A stretch of DNA of 64,000 bases from Petaurus breviceps papuanus (GCA_028583685.1 JAMXIF010001194.1:22298313-22362312), one strand, 5' to 3'. Shown: positions 13,501 to 22,750, numbered from the stretch's first letter. The notes: generated by a model not told the origin, from the letters alone. Translations and numbers: made by a program.

Positions 13501-16500
13501 TGAGGTTACCAAGTAAGAGATTTGGTCCAGGACAAACACTTGGGGTATACCCACCAGTAAGAAAGCAAGATATGGATACTGAACCAGCAAAGGAGCCTGA
13601 GAAGATGAGATTAATGTAAGTAGGAGAACCAAGACAGCAGTGTCATGGGAAGTTTGAGTTGCTATCAATCAAAAAGCACTTAATACACTTATTATGTACC
13701 AAGCATGTGCTAGGTCCTGGGTATACAAAGACAAAATTAAACAGTCCTTGCCCTCAAGGAATTCACATTCTGTAGGGGAAGACAGAACATACATATATAA
13801 GTATATACAATAAATACACACAATAAGTACAAAGTTAAGTCAGAAGTTGGGGAGGGCACTAGCAGTTGGGGGCAGAGAGAATAGATTAGGAAAAGCCTAA
13901 TGAAGAATGTGGCATATGAGGTGAGCTAAAGCCAAAATATTAATTATCTTTAAGTCACCTAGTGATGAATTTCTCCAGACTTAGCTAGACTTGGCCTCAG
14001 ACAAGAAATAGTCATCAGAACCAGACCCAAAGTCTTTCAAGTTTTGAAAGATTTGCCAGAGCTTGTGTGAAGGACTTGCATAGCCTTTGAGAACTCAAAG
14101 CCACTGCCATTTTAGAATGCTGCATTGGAATCAAACTGGCCAACTCTTGATTATGGGAGGAAGAGAGTCATGAGGAAGATGAAAGGGATTAGGAATATGA
14201 ATAATACAGATGGGTTTATTTAATCTATAAATTTACTTTACCAATACTCCAGTCATTAGTTTCTGCCTTATGCTTCCCCATTTGACCAAAACTACTATTA
14301 AGTAACAAAATAATATTGCCTACCCTTTAGTTAAGGTCCTAATAAACAGAAAATGGTTCAAAAGCTCTTTGATTATGAGAAACCAATGATTTTAAAATAA
14401 TTTTGTGAACAAAATCTACTAAATCATATTACTTACCTTCTATCCCTTTCCATTCGATTGTGCCTCTCCCTGCGCTGCGAGCGTCCACCCTGTTGCCCAC
14501 TTTGTGTCTGGTCACCTAGGCTTGATTGTGTAGATTCTGTAGACTGCCAAGCACCCTGTGAAGTTGTGGTGCTTTGGCTCTCTCCTACATTTTGAATTTC
14601 ACCAAGAGCTCTTCTTTCTACATTTGTGTCCAACTGACGCATTCGACTTCGATTTCTTTTATTTATTGCTTGTTTACATAACGCTTCTTCTTTGCAAAAC
14701 AAGAAAAAAAGTAGTACTTTAATTTTTTATTCTCCTTTTAAATGAATTCCTAATACATTAATCCTTGATTTTCTGCATTATTAGATTCTGTATTAAGTAC
14801 AAAATAGAAAAAGTTAATATTTTATAGTTTGAATATAACTTAATGCAAAACTAATACATTAACTTAAAAGTTAACTACTGTACTTCTGTAGTAAAGAAGC
14901 TACTCCCTTTTAGCAATGAAATTAGTTGGCTGCCTAGCATTAAATCTGAAGTCTATTTTATAATACTATATTTGTAATGTCTCTCTACTAACAATGAAAT
15001 ACCTTTGTATTCCACTTTCTGTTTTTAAAAGAATCTTTAGGTACTTATACATAAGCTGGAATTGTTCGCATTTTCTAGTATTCAGAGTAAATAAAAATAG
15101 AAAAACCAAGGACTAATACACAGAATTGCTTTCTCCAAAAATGAAAAACATCTTTCTTCCCTTTATTAAAGCACAATATAATATTACTACAATTGTTATT
15201 CTTACTGCAGTTTTAGAAAAGAGAACAAACACCTAAAGGGCATGAAATATAACACCTTCTTACCCTAAAGGAGATCTTAATACAAACTAATTAGAAACAC
15301 AGACGTTGAATTTGTACTTATTCTTTAGAAACCAGTAATGTCTTATTATAATGAATTCCATAGGATTATTTTCCTCCTATTATAACAAACTCGGCCTTTC
15401 AGTAGTTCTTATTTGATATAGCAACAGCATGAAGTGGCATGGCAAACACCTTTATCCTATCCCTTTCCCTAAAAGCTCTTGAAATGTTGTTTTATTGGGT
15501 GGTTTTTAAAATTTAAGCTCTGCCTCTCCTTTTCATACCACCCCACATGATGAAAATGTTTGAAATGTCAAAGGTTGAAAAATAGGACTAAGCCTGGACA
15601 AAACTTCAAAATAAGCCAAATTTGCCTTAACATAACCCTATATCCCTTTCTGAGTTTTTTTTTTCCCACAATGACTCTCAAATGCTCGATGTCTGCATGT
15701 CCAAACTCTGGCATCAGGCTTATACCTATACCAATCTATAAAATTTCTTCAACTTCTTCCCAATAACAACTTTTTCTCTTAGTATGAATCTCAATTTCTT
15801 ATTAGGAAGAAAGCATTCTGATTAACCTAATTCACACTAAGATTTGAAAGACTGATAACCACTTAAAAATCTCATAGGTATTCATATTTCATAAGATGAA
15901 GTATAAATGAATCTCTAAGTGGTGGACTTTCATGCCCTGTAGCAAAATGAAGTAAACAATTTCAGGGTTACAATTTTAGAAGACAGGTCCCCCTCAAAAG
16001 TGACAACTAGTACAAATGCTGCAAAGTGGCAAAAGAAGAGCTGCAAAGAATTCAGCTATAACCCAGTAGCTCTTAAGAATAATTCAAAGAACATTTACTC
16101 ATACTTTCATTGTACAGAGTTCAATTACTCTATGAGAAAGAAAAGTTCTTTGTTCTACTGAATTATTTGTCCTAGAAAATTTTTTGGAAACAAAGCCCCA
16201 AACCATTGTTAAAGGTCAATCACTTACAATTTGGAAAAAAAAAAAAACCCTTTTTTATATCAAGTACTTCATTGCAATGTCTGCTATAATGATAATTTAC
16301 CTGTAGAGGATTTCAGATACCTCAATTAGAGATGGAGAAAAAAACTTAAAATGAAGAACTATGATGTGCTTTAAGCAACTTGAAGATAAAAACTATTATT
16401 ACAGAAATCATTTATTAGCTATTTACTAAATTCACTATTAAAAAGAAAAAAAGTCCAACAAGTCAATACACTGTTACACTAGGTAAGCATAATTCAAATG

Positions 16501-19500
16501 CTGAAGCTTGAGAAAGAATGCTCAAAATACAAAATATGATCACTTTAGGGGAATGGGGAGGGTAGGGAAAAGAGGGATAGGAATCACTGATAAAATTATA
16601 AAAATGTTTCCCAGTAACAGGAAATGATTGTGTGACAAAACCAATGTCTAACGCAATTTTTTACAATGTCTACTGCACAGCCTAGTCAAAGAAAGAAACT
16701 GTTATCTTATGTCATATATCTTACCTCCTACTTTAATCCAAACCTGCTCAGGTAAAGGCTTGTTTCTACTGCCTAAAGTCTGTTTAGTAGATTCAATTTC
16801 TTGCTGGTAACAGAAAGAAAATGCTCTGGGTAACCCAATATCTTGATGTTTGGCAGCTTCAAGTATAGAACATGAGTTACTAGAACTCTGGAATATAATG
16901 AAGGAATAGCAATATAATTAATTTTATTATCAATATGCATCTTAATCTCCTCTCTGCTGCCACAAGTAAAATGTACTTTAACATGAAGCAAATACTAGTA
17001 ACAGCATTTATGGATATACAACTTTGAGACTTTAAATTTGCAAACTAAATATTGTAGAGTCTAAAATATTCCCCAAATAGCTTTATTAAAAAGTTATCAG
17101 ATCCAATGAAAAGAATACAATCCATGAGGCCTAATAAGACGATGATTAATAAAGTCTATCAAAAATTCCTTCACAAAAATCCTATTCTAATGCCTTTTGC
17201 TGGCATAGATGTGACCCTGGGTACTTAAAAGAGTACATGAGTAGAACACAAGCTCTGGCAGTTTCTACCAAGCTGGAAAGGCTTGGAACATGATCCTAGC
17301 AATAGAGTGTCTGTTGTCCAAGGGCCAGCCCAGTTAAATATGGAAAGGCTCATCACTAGTAGGTTGGCCACCTTAGGTGAATTCTTTGGCCATGGCAACC
17401 CATCAAAAGTTAGTACTTCAGACCTTCACTAATCATTTTCCCTACCTGTGTTTGTGAAAGATTAGAATTCCCAGCAGTAGAACAGGCATTTGCAGTAAAT
17501 AATGGGTATGTAAATTGCAAAGCAGTAGTAGCAGCAGCAGTTTTATTTTTCACTAATGTGGTACATTTGTTTTGCTGCTGATGAAGAGGAACATTCATTA
17601 GTTCAGATGGATGTCGAATAAGGGTTACCAAACTGCCAAAACAAAAAGGACAACCCAGAAAAAACAAATCAAGAATATGCAACTGATACTCTTCCAGACA
17701 TATTTTAGCCACTGACTGACACATCACATTTGATTTCCTAAATACAGGTCAAACAGTTACTGTTACTGACCTCAGTTAGCTCAGTGACTGGGCTCGTTCC
17801 CCTTACTCTCCACTAAAAGGGTCATGGCATTCTAATTTCTTATTTTAATGGTTTCAATTATTCTTCTCTTCTGAGTAAGTGCAAACAACTCAAGGCATAT
17901 CTCTTAGCTTCATTTGCTTTATTTCTTCACCCAAACCACTGATGAAGGGCTGAAGTAAACAAGGTCAGGCTTAAGTGAAAATGGGCAATGACAAGGTTAA
18001 CAGCCCGAAGAACTGCTTCTGACCACAAATCCTGCCCCAGCAGGTACATTTCAAGTACTATTAAAAAGAGTAACTTGCATATAATAGATGCTTAACAAAT
18101 GTTTAACTGAATTTGTTGAACACAAGAAATAAATTGGACAAATTCAATTTAATGGATTTTGGATTATTTTAATCTGTGATTTCAAAAGTCTGGAAAACTC
18201 CCTCCACTGATACAAATCAGCAGTTTATAGTTTTTTTAGGATTTTGCCTAGGAAAGAGTTTAAGTGATTGCCCATATCATCACCCTGCACCTATCTGAAA
18301 TATGTATCATATATATGTATTATATATACACATGAGGGGTACTTTCATAGTTCAGTTAAATTTAATTTTGCACAGTAAGTTCCTCAATATTGATTGAATA
18401 GGTCTATATGGCTGTTTTTGCCCATGTAAAATGAGTAAGAATTGAGGCAATTATTTAGGTGAGGAGAAAGGCTCATCAAAATAGTAGCTCTAGTGACATA
18501 TCCAAATATTTTCAGGCAAAGACTTTTTTTGCCAAGATTACCTAATTACCTCAATCATCTATTTCCCTTTTTGTATTGCCACAGACTAAAGGTTCAAACT
18601 ACAAATGATACAATGTTTTATGTAATCTTACAATTTTTTCAAAAAGTACTAGAATCTGAATATACAAAACATTTTATTTTACTATCACAAGAACACAAAA
18701 CTACCTCTTTTGATTATATCTTTAACAGAATTATCTAGCTATAATTAAATAAAACATTGCTTTGAAGCTGTTATGACAAATTTTAATTGTGTATTGTCTA
18801 AAACCAAAGTAGACACCTGATGATTAAAGAATGACTACACAATTTATGGTACATGAATGTAATTATTGTAAAACTAATATTAAATGGTCAATATAAAGAA
18901 TTCTGAGTAGGGGAACTCAATGGACTAATACAAAGTAAAGTAAGCAGAACAGTGACAACTAATTTAGTGCTGTGTGACTATAATGACCAAGGTCACCCCA
19001 AGGTTGAGAAAACTAATATTCTTCTCTTTGCAGAGGTGAGAGACTGTGAGTGTGTAATCTGTATATACTGTTGCACATGATTACTCTTGGTTTTTCTAAA
19101 CTACTCTTTTCTTCCCTCTTTTAAAATGTTTTCTTTGCAAGGGCTAGTTCACTGAAAGGATACATTTGGAAATGGAGGTGATGAAAAAACAGATGATAGC
19201 AATAAAAACAAGATTTTTAAAAATTAAGTGTATACATACTCATACATTTTTAAGAGGTTTCATTGATGTACTGGAAAGAACATGGGAGTAGGACTTAGGT
19301 TTAAATTACAACTCTGTCACTTTCTAGACCTGTGAACCTAGATAAGTCATCTCAGTTTTTTGTCTTTTTCTTCATTTGTAAAATGGGGACAATAATACCT
19401 ATAGTACCCACCTCACAGGAAAGTCTGAGGATTGAATAAGAGTAAAGTATTTTGCAAAACTTAAAAGTATTAGATAAATCTATTATTATCATCACTATTG

Positions 19501-20635
19501 GTGTGAACCTGGGCAAGTCACTTCACCTCTCTTCTCAGTTTCTGCATCATTTAAATTGTATTTAAACAAAGAGGGAGGATTTTCTATCCCCCACAGGTAT
19601 GGAGAAGGGAATTTTTAAATGGAGATAATAATATTTGCACTCTCTACCTCACAGAATCCAAGGAAGGCACTCTGTAAGTTGTAAAGCACAATGTAAGGGT
19701 AAGTGATTTTTAAATGTTATATAGTATGATTACTTAAGCATGTTTTTTTTTTTGGTGTTCTCGACATTTTTGTACTCAAATTCATGAAAATGTTTTGAAG
19801 CAATTTTTAAAAATCTATGAAATTAAAAAAAAGAAAGATCTGAAACACACTTGTTAAGAGTAACTCCAGATTCCTGAGGCTCTTGGCACCTGGGAATTTC
19901 TGTCTGGATACTGTTGAATCTGTCTTCCAGCCGAACTCGGACTGCAGATTTAGATCTAGTTTCTGGCACAGGAGCCAGATTTTCAACAGCTATATTTTCT
20001 TTATTTGGTCCACCAACATTTTCTCCATGTTTAACTCTTACCACACTGTGGCCAGTGACCTCTACAGAGCTACTGTTGGGTGTTTTCTCTACCTGGTTGG
20101 CAACTGTCACAGGTAAATTGGATTCACTGAGCAGCATCATTCTCAGCTCTTGGAAATCAATGTGTCCCAAACACTGGTTGGAGCCCACAAAGCTGCCATC
20201 AGAAGTCAGGCCTGACTGGCAGATGACTGGATACACTGACTGACTCCCCGTGCTGTTGGAGGAGTAGCTGGGCTGGCTGGCGCTGCTGGAGGATTGGTAC
20301 TGAGCCTGGCTCGAGGGATTGCTCGCGGAGAAGAAGGCGGAATTTAGCCGGGTTTCCAGTTCCCCTTCGTTAGCCTGGGCCTCCATGTGCGAGTAGAGGA
20401 TGTGCTGCAGTTGCGTGTACTCGATTTCCGTCATCTCCACCAGGTTGAGGTCTGTGGTGGTGAAGCTCAGGCCCTGCTCCCCGAACGAAGTGTCATTGGA
20501 AGGGCCCTCGGCCGAGGGGGCGGGGTCGGAAGCAGCAGCGCCGCCGACTGCAGCAGCCGAGGCCGAAGCAGCAGCAGAAGCAGCCGCAGTCTGAGGGGTG
20601 GACATGTGGGGCTCTCGGGGGGCCGGACCGGACAT
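1408..20635 (-). CDS. TCFL5: TCFL5, transcription factor like 5 (bHLH), complete coding region in six exons
   Basis: TCFL5 (also called CHA) is a basic helix-loop-helix nuclear factor expressed mainly in spermatocytes and spermatids. It binds E-box-like CACGCG sites and is needed for meiotic progression. Exons 20635-19851, 17632-17446, 16887-16725, 14689-14437, 7304-7163 and 1530-1408 all have AG/GT borders. They join in frame to 1653 bases (550 residues plus stop), against about 500 in human. Conserved blocks in order are the MSGP start, FTTTDLNLVEMTEIEYTQLQ, LGHIDFQELRMMLLSE, VRVRLEDRFNS, VTLIRHPSELMNVP, QLDTNVERRALGEIQNVGE, then the basic region (RRERHNRMERDRRRRIR) and helix-loop-helix at about 450-510, and the ending MEIK. 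The extra length is an alanine/serine-rich N-terminus. The call is by recognition of the human protein; gene order next to DIDO1 agrees. Confidence 0.96.
2114..2130. repeat. Target-site duplication, left copy (SINE dimer)
   Basis: CTGAGTATGAACTCTTT, identical to 2432-2448 on the other side of the SINE dimer. Confidence 0.85.
2131..2431 (-). mobile_element. Head-to-tail SINE dimer (WSINE1-like) with one target duplication
   Basis: Two minus-strand copies of the same tRNA-headed SINE lie end to end, about 2287-2431 and about 2131-2286. In minus reading the first copy ends in ...CCCCAATTGCTT with no A-tail and is followed at once by the head GGGGTGGCCAGGTGG of the second. Only the second has an A-tail (T-run at about 2128-2139). 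The pair is bracketed by CTGAGTATGAACTCTTT at 2114-2130 and 2432-2448. Confidence 0.85.
2645..2850 (+). repeat. THER1/MIR-family SINE
   Basis: Degraded copy showing the tRNA-derived head (GGGTTCAAGTCTCTACTC) and the core end GGTTGGACTAGACAG typical of MIR/THER1. Confidence 0.65.
3451..3607 (+). mobile_element. WSINE1-like SINE
   Basis: Head GGGGCGGCCAGGTGGCGCAG, then ACTTAACCCCAATTGCTT and an A-tail. It is flanked by AAGATGCCATG at 3440-3450 and 3612-3622. Confidence 0.88.
4140..4290 (+). repeat. Unassigned dispersed repeat, copy A
   Basis: Contains GTGATGAATCTCTACAAATT and CCTCAGACAACA, which align to the copy at 13955-14175. I do not recognise the family. Confidence 0.5.
4630..5480 (+). 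repeat. Old L1 3' end
   Basis: Diverged marsupial L1 ORF2-end/3' UTR: AAAATTGGAAGCAACATGG, then CACTCATTAATTGGGAACAG and GTATATGAATGTAATGGAGT in the usual order. Heavily decayed. Confidence 0.6.
6590..6865 (+). repeat. L2 LINE tail fragment
   Basis: Diverged L2-type ending with CCTGAGCACCTAGTAGTAAC and a TAGGCATTCAAATATTTG close. Weak but in the expected order. Confidence 0.45.
7163..7304 (-). CDS. TCFL5: TCFL5 coding exon 5 (helix-loop-helix)
   Basis: Acceptor TTGAATGCAG|GCGC, donor AAGAAG|GTTAGT. It completes the split Arg and encodes RRIRICCDELNLLVPFCNAE, TDKATTLQWTTAFLKYIQER and HGDSLKK: helix 1, loop and helix 2 of the bHLH. The next amino acids of human TCFL5 follow directly in exon 6. 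Confidence 0.96.
7550..8060 (-). repeat. L1 3' fragment, inverted
   Basis: Reads on the plus strand as the complement of the L1 3' region: CCACCAACAATGCATTTCC, GTTAATTTGTATTTCTCTGA and TTTGCCAAATTGCTCC. Old and diverged. Confidence 0.5.
8690..8905 (-). repeat. THER1/MIR SINE
   Basis: Complementary orientation: TTCCTTCCATTGATGCAGGT, GAGAGGTTAAGTGACTTGCC, GGACTTGAACCCAGGTCT and an ACTGCCTCTC end. Same family as about 18175-18290. Confidence 0.75.
8960..11475 (-). mobile_element. Degraded RTE-like LINE (endonuclease to reverse-transcriptase C-terminus)
   Basis: Minus-strand translation shows non-LTR retrotransposon landmarks in order. An endonuclease-like SDFTMKVG lies near 11300-11337 (family form GDFNAKVG). 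Near 9400-9480 is SRRKITCLTAFGKL followed by RFFNTSIFQVILYDC, resembling the RTE 'F-N-T-LP-LTY' block. Near 9100-9180 is YHSGTHKKLRPRRP, like W-P-R-KRPRGRP. The reading frame is interrupted many times, so the copy is dead. A WSINE1-like SINE sits between the endonuclease and RT parts. The family name is inferred from motifs; a related non-LTR clade is possible. Confidence 0.6.
11121..11279 (+). mobile_element. WSINE1-like SINE inside the RTE-like LINE
   Basis: GGGGCAGCCAGGTGGCTCAG head, ACTTAACCCCAATTGCTT and an A-tail. A perfect 15-base target duplication AAAACATTTTACACT lies at 11106-11120 and 11280-11294. A recent insertion. Confidence 0.92.
11470..11680 (-). repeat. Unassigned dispersed repeat, copy B
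   Basis: Shares CTGAGATCTCAAAG and CTCTGGCAGATTCTACCA with copies at about 17170-17410 and 48840-49010. Inverted relative to copies A and C. Confidence 0.5.
12225..12440 (+). repeat. THER1/MIR SINE
   Basis: GGTTCAAATCCCACCTCC head region, AGTTTCCTCATCAATAAAAT core and a CAAATGAGATAATG core end in consensus order. Confidence 0.75.
12555..13665 (+). repeat. Old mammal-wide dispersed repeat (family not assigned)
   Basis: Starts CAACAAACATTTATTAAGC, CTAGGCACTGGGGATACAAA and AAGGAGCTTACATTCTACC. It continues through a body that includes GAAGGGTTTTAAGTAC and GAGTTTGAGACACTCAATAGG. Homologous to the pieces at about 13665-13900 and 28965-29640. It looks like a widespread old mammalian repeat; I do not give it a database name. 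Confidence 0.55.
13665..13900 (+). repeat. Second copy of the same old dispersed repeat
   Basis: Begins again at the repeat's left end with GCTAGGTCCTGGGTATACAA and CCTCAAGGAATTCACATTCT, directly after the longer copy. Confidence 0.55.
13955..14175 (+). repeat. Unassigned dispersed repeat, copy C
   Basis: GTGATGAATTTCTCCAGACT and TTGGCCTCAGACAAGAAATA align to copy A. Its complement aligns to copy D (CTCATCACTAG, TCTGTTGTCCAAGGGCC). Confidence 0.5.
14437..14689 (-). CDS. TCFL5: TCFL5 coding exon 4 (start of basic region)
   Basis: Encodes EEALCKQAINKRNRSRMRQL, DTNVERRALGEIQNVGE and ends in the DNA-contacting basic stretch RRERHNRMERDRR. Donor AG|GTAAGT. The acceptor lies in the tandem CAAAGAAGAAG, so two or three AGs spaced by 3 bases are available. 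The first AG gives VGEEAL, collinear with human VGEAAL. Confidence 0.94.
14690..16724 (-). other. TCFL5: TCFL5 intron 3
   Basis: AT-rich, with no repeat I can name confidently and no additional exon. Ordinary intron. Confidence 0.75.
16725..16887 (-). CDS. TCFL5: TCFL5 coding exon 3
   Basis: Acceptor ATTCCAG|AGTTC, donor GGAG|GTAAGA. It encodes SSSNSCSILEAAKHQDIGLP, then AFSFCYQQEIESTKQTLGS and ends QVWIKVG. It matches human with few substitutions. 54 codons plus 1 base. Confidence 0.95.
16888..17445 (-). other. TCFL5: TCFL5 intron 2, with unassigned repeat copy D
   Basis: Short intron. About 17170-17410 is copy D of the unassigned repeat (GATGTGACCCTGGGTACTTA, GCTCTGGCAGTTTCTACCA), inverted relative to copies A and C. 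Confidence 0.6.
17446..17632 (-). CDS. TCFL5: TCFL5 coding exon 2
   Basis: Acceptor TTTTGGCAG|TTTGG and donor CAG|GTAGGG. It encodes LVTLIRHPSELMNVPLHQQ, then KNKTAAATTALQFTYPLF and ends NSNLSQTQ, nearly identical to human TCFL5. Phase: 1 base completes the split Asn, then 62 codons. Confidence 0.95.
18830..19225 (+). repeat. L1 3' end
   Basis: GGTACATGAATGTAATTATT and a later AAAGTAAGCAGAACAGTG, then 3' UTR-like sequence and an A-rich end. Old. Confidence 0.5.
19265..19480 (+). repeat. THER1/MIR SINE
   Basis: TTCTAGACCTGTGAACCTAG, CATTTGTAAAATGGGGACAA and a GAGGATTGAATAAG core end. Confidence 0.75.
19851..20635 (-). CDS. TCFL5: TCFL5 coding exon 1
   Basis: Start codon at 20635 (ATGTCCGG, MSGPAPREP). 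A TTG-led extension 9 bases upstream is not used, since human TCFL5 also begins MSGP. The exon holds alanine/serine tracts at about residues 13-35, the conserved FTTTDLNLVEMTEIEYTQLQ block, a Ser/Gln-rich stretch, GHIDFQELRMMLL and VRVRLEDRFNSIQTE. It ends AA|GTGTGT, a donor without the usual A or G at +3/+4. The split Asn codon is completed by exon 2. Confidence 0.95.
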
Positions 20636-21064
20636 GATTTCCAAACAAAGAGCTGACCTTGGGGTTGTGGGGCTTCCACCGGGTCGCCTTCTGCAGAGGA
20701 CGACAGCAACCCGGGCTGGGCATAAGCATCACCCCACTATTGGAGGCGGGGAGAGGGGCGGGGCTCGTCCCAAACTCCCGCCCCCCAGCTGACACGGGCT
20801 TCCCGCCCCAGCCCCCTGGTTTGGTCACCTGGACGTCCCCCAACCACAAGTCGCGGCGGAGGCGGCGGAAAGAGCGGCGGCGACAGCAGCAGCAACGGGA
20901 GCGAGAGGGTGGGGGGAAGGAGCCTGCGCGGGGCGGCCCAGGAGGCCCCGTTCCCCGCGTCGGGACTCACTAGGAAGAGGAGGAGGTCAGGGAGGGGGAG
21001 GGAAGGTAGAGGGAAGGAGGGAGGGAGGAGCGGCGGCTCGCGCCTGGGGGGAGAAAGAAAACGA

Positions 21065-21087
21065 GGGAGGGAGGGAGGGAGGGAGGG
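21065..21087 (+). promoter_or_regulatory. Six-G-triplet run (potential G-quadruplex) in the TCFL5 promoter
   Basis: Six GGG triplets separated by single A residues on the plus strand (template strand of TCFL5), 430 bases upstream of the ATG. This matches the four-tract G-quadruplex rule. A looser G-rich stretch lies at about 20985-21030. Confidence 0.6.
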
Positions 21088-21206
21088 ACGGCGCGCACTA
21101 GAAACCCCGGGACGGCGGCGGCGGCGAGCCGCGCGCGGGAAGCCCACTGAGGCGAGCAGAAGTTCCCGTTGGGGGAGGGAAAACCGCTCACCCTTCGCAG
21201 AGCTCA

Positions 21207-21216
21207 GCACGCGTGC
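21207..21216. promoter_or_regulatory. Palindromic CACGCG site in the TCFL5 promoter
   Basis: GCACGCGTGC is a perfect palindrome carrying CACGCG on both strands. TCFL5 is reported to bind CACGCG in the calmegin promoter, so self-regulation is possible; this is inference. Confidence 0.45.
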
Positions 21217-21245
21217 GCACGCCCATTCTGCCCCGCCCCCTTAGC

Positions 21246-21251
21246 CAACGG
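21246..21251 (+). promoter_or_regulatory. MYB-type site in the TCFL5 promoter
   Basis: CAACGG fits the MYB consensus YAACKG exactly, 30 bases from the CACGCG palindrome. A-MYB (MYBL1) activates Tcfl5 in mouse spermatocytes. A six-base match alone is weak. Confidence 0.35.
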
Positions 21252-21853
21252 TAACCCCTCCCCCTCGACCCCACCAATGCCCACCCCCCACCCGGTTACC
21301 CGCCGCCTGACTGGCCCAGGGGGCGGGGCTAACCTAGCTTCTTCCATTCCCCGCCCACTCCGGAGTGACCAACCGCCTGACCCACCAGCCCGCGACCACG
21401 ACCGTTTCAGGGACCGGAATAACGAAGGGGGAGGGTGACAGGGTTTTGTGACTGGAGAGATTGAAAGAAAGAAGTATTGAAAAGCCAAGGAGGGGCCCCG
21501 GGGTAAGGGGCTGGAGGGTCTAGGGGCGGGGATAAATAGGGAATGTACTAGTCCGGGACAGGGGACTGTGTGCGCGCGGTAGTGAGTGCGCGCTCGCGTT
21601 TGTCTTTTCTCCCCCGCTCCCCCCCCCCCCCGTAAGTGCTGTGGGAATAGGGAGGGAGCGGGAGCGCGCCCATAGATCCGGGTTGCTAAGGGGAGGAGGG
21701 CGAGCGCGCGCCCACATGTTGAGACTACTGAGCGTGGGGGCAAACGAGCACTGGAGGGAAAAACGCTTCTGCGCGTGATGTGGAATGGCTGGAGGTCTGG
21801 AAGGCGGCTCTGCCACGCCACGCCAAGCCAGGTGGCTCGACCACAGAAAGCTC

Positions 21854-21859
21854 CACGTG
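21854..21859. promoter_or_regulatory. E-box CACGTG
   Basis: Canonical palindromic E-box at the upstream edge of the CpG island, about 1.2 kb from the TCFL5 start codon. Confidence 0.35.
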
Positions 21860-22509
21860 CAGTGGCTGACGGGGCTTCCGGATTCCTTGAGACCTAGGCT
21901 GTCGTCTGTTCTTGAAACGTGTGTGTGGGGTGGGGGGGAGCGGGGGACAAGGCACAAGATTTGGGGCGAGGTGGCCTAGTGGTTTCTGCCCATTTTGCAG
22001 TAAAAAACAGCTACAACAAAAACCCCAAATCCCAACTCGACAGCAGTAGCAGCAGCATCATTCCAGTCTCTGCTTGTTTAAGGTCACATTTGGAAAGTTT
22101 AGGGCTCCTACCTCATAGCCTTGTTCTTAGGAAAGCCCACCCCCTTCCTCCGCCCTCCTCACCCTGCCACCGTCCCTCATCAGAGAAACAGTTGCTTCTC
22201 CCGTTACTTTGTTTAGCGGCAGAGCCAAGTTTTCAGACCTGACACCCCCTCCCCCCCAATTTAGTTGACATCTCGGAGGGACGACACGTTTGGCATGTAT
22301 GTGCCTACGTGCAGCACATGAAATTTAGTCTGTATTGTGTAGAGAGAGAGCATAGATCTTACAGTCAAGTCACCTCTCTGGGAGGGTTTTAGTTGTTCTG
22401 AAGTCCAGGTAAACTCATTACATAACCTGCTGCTCTCTTTTTGTAAATTTCCCTTTCTACTTTTTGTCAAAGAAATTCAAATCTTTTAGATCTAGTTTTC
22501 ACCTATCAT

Positions 22510-22750
22510 GTATTTCCTTTTCTCTGACTTCAGGTATCAGCTAAAATTCTGCCTTCTGCAGGAAGGCTTTCTAGATAGCTTTTAATTCTGGTGTCTTTCC
22601 TCTATTGGTTATTTCCAATTTAAGACCTATATATCTTGTTTATACATAGTTGTTGTTGGGGTGTGGTGTTTATGTGTGTCCCTAGAACTTAATACAGTGC
22701 CTGGTGAATAGTACGTAGGCACAGTGTTTATTGACTGACTGGCTTCATTC
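22510..22750 (+). repeat. L2 LINE 3' end
   Basis: GGAAGGCTTTCTAGATAGC, then ACAGTGCCTGGTGAATAGTA and TGTTTATTGACTGACTGGC, the usual L2 close. Confidence 0.65.

Larger units (their letters stand above)
7305..14436 (-). other. TCFL5: TCFL5 intron 4
   Basis: A 7.1 kb intron between the two halves of the bHLH. It is filled with an inverted L1 piece (about 7550-8060), a THER1 SINE (about 8690-8905), an RTE-like LINE (about 8960-11475) carrying a SINE, unassigned repeat copies, a THER1/MIR (about 12225-12440) and two old dispersed repeats (about 12555-13900). Confidence 0.8.
17633..19850 (-). other. TCFL5: TCFL5 intron 1
   Basis: Contains a THER1 fragment (about 18175-18290), an L1 3' end (about 18830-19225) and two successive THER1/MIR fragments (about 19265-19480 and 19495-19710). 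No further exon recognised. Confidence 0.75.
20250..21730 (-). promoter_or_regulatory. TCFL5: CpG-island promoter of TCFL5
   Basis: Abrupt change from AT-rich DNA to GC-rich, CpG-dense sequence covering the first exon and about 1.1 kb upstream of the start codon, with many GGGCGGGG/CCCCGCCC (Sp1-like) boxes and no TATA box near the start. Limits are by eye. The transcription start is not resolved but should lie between about 20.65 and 21.2 kb. Confidence 0.85.

Noticed and set aside
20467-21957. Several 60-205-codon open frames in the CpG island on both strands
   Set aside because: GC-rich DNA has few stop codons; the frames overlap each other, are low-complexity (Pro/Arg/Ser), and lack known domains. 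Only the TCFL5 frame is conserved.
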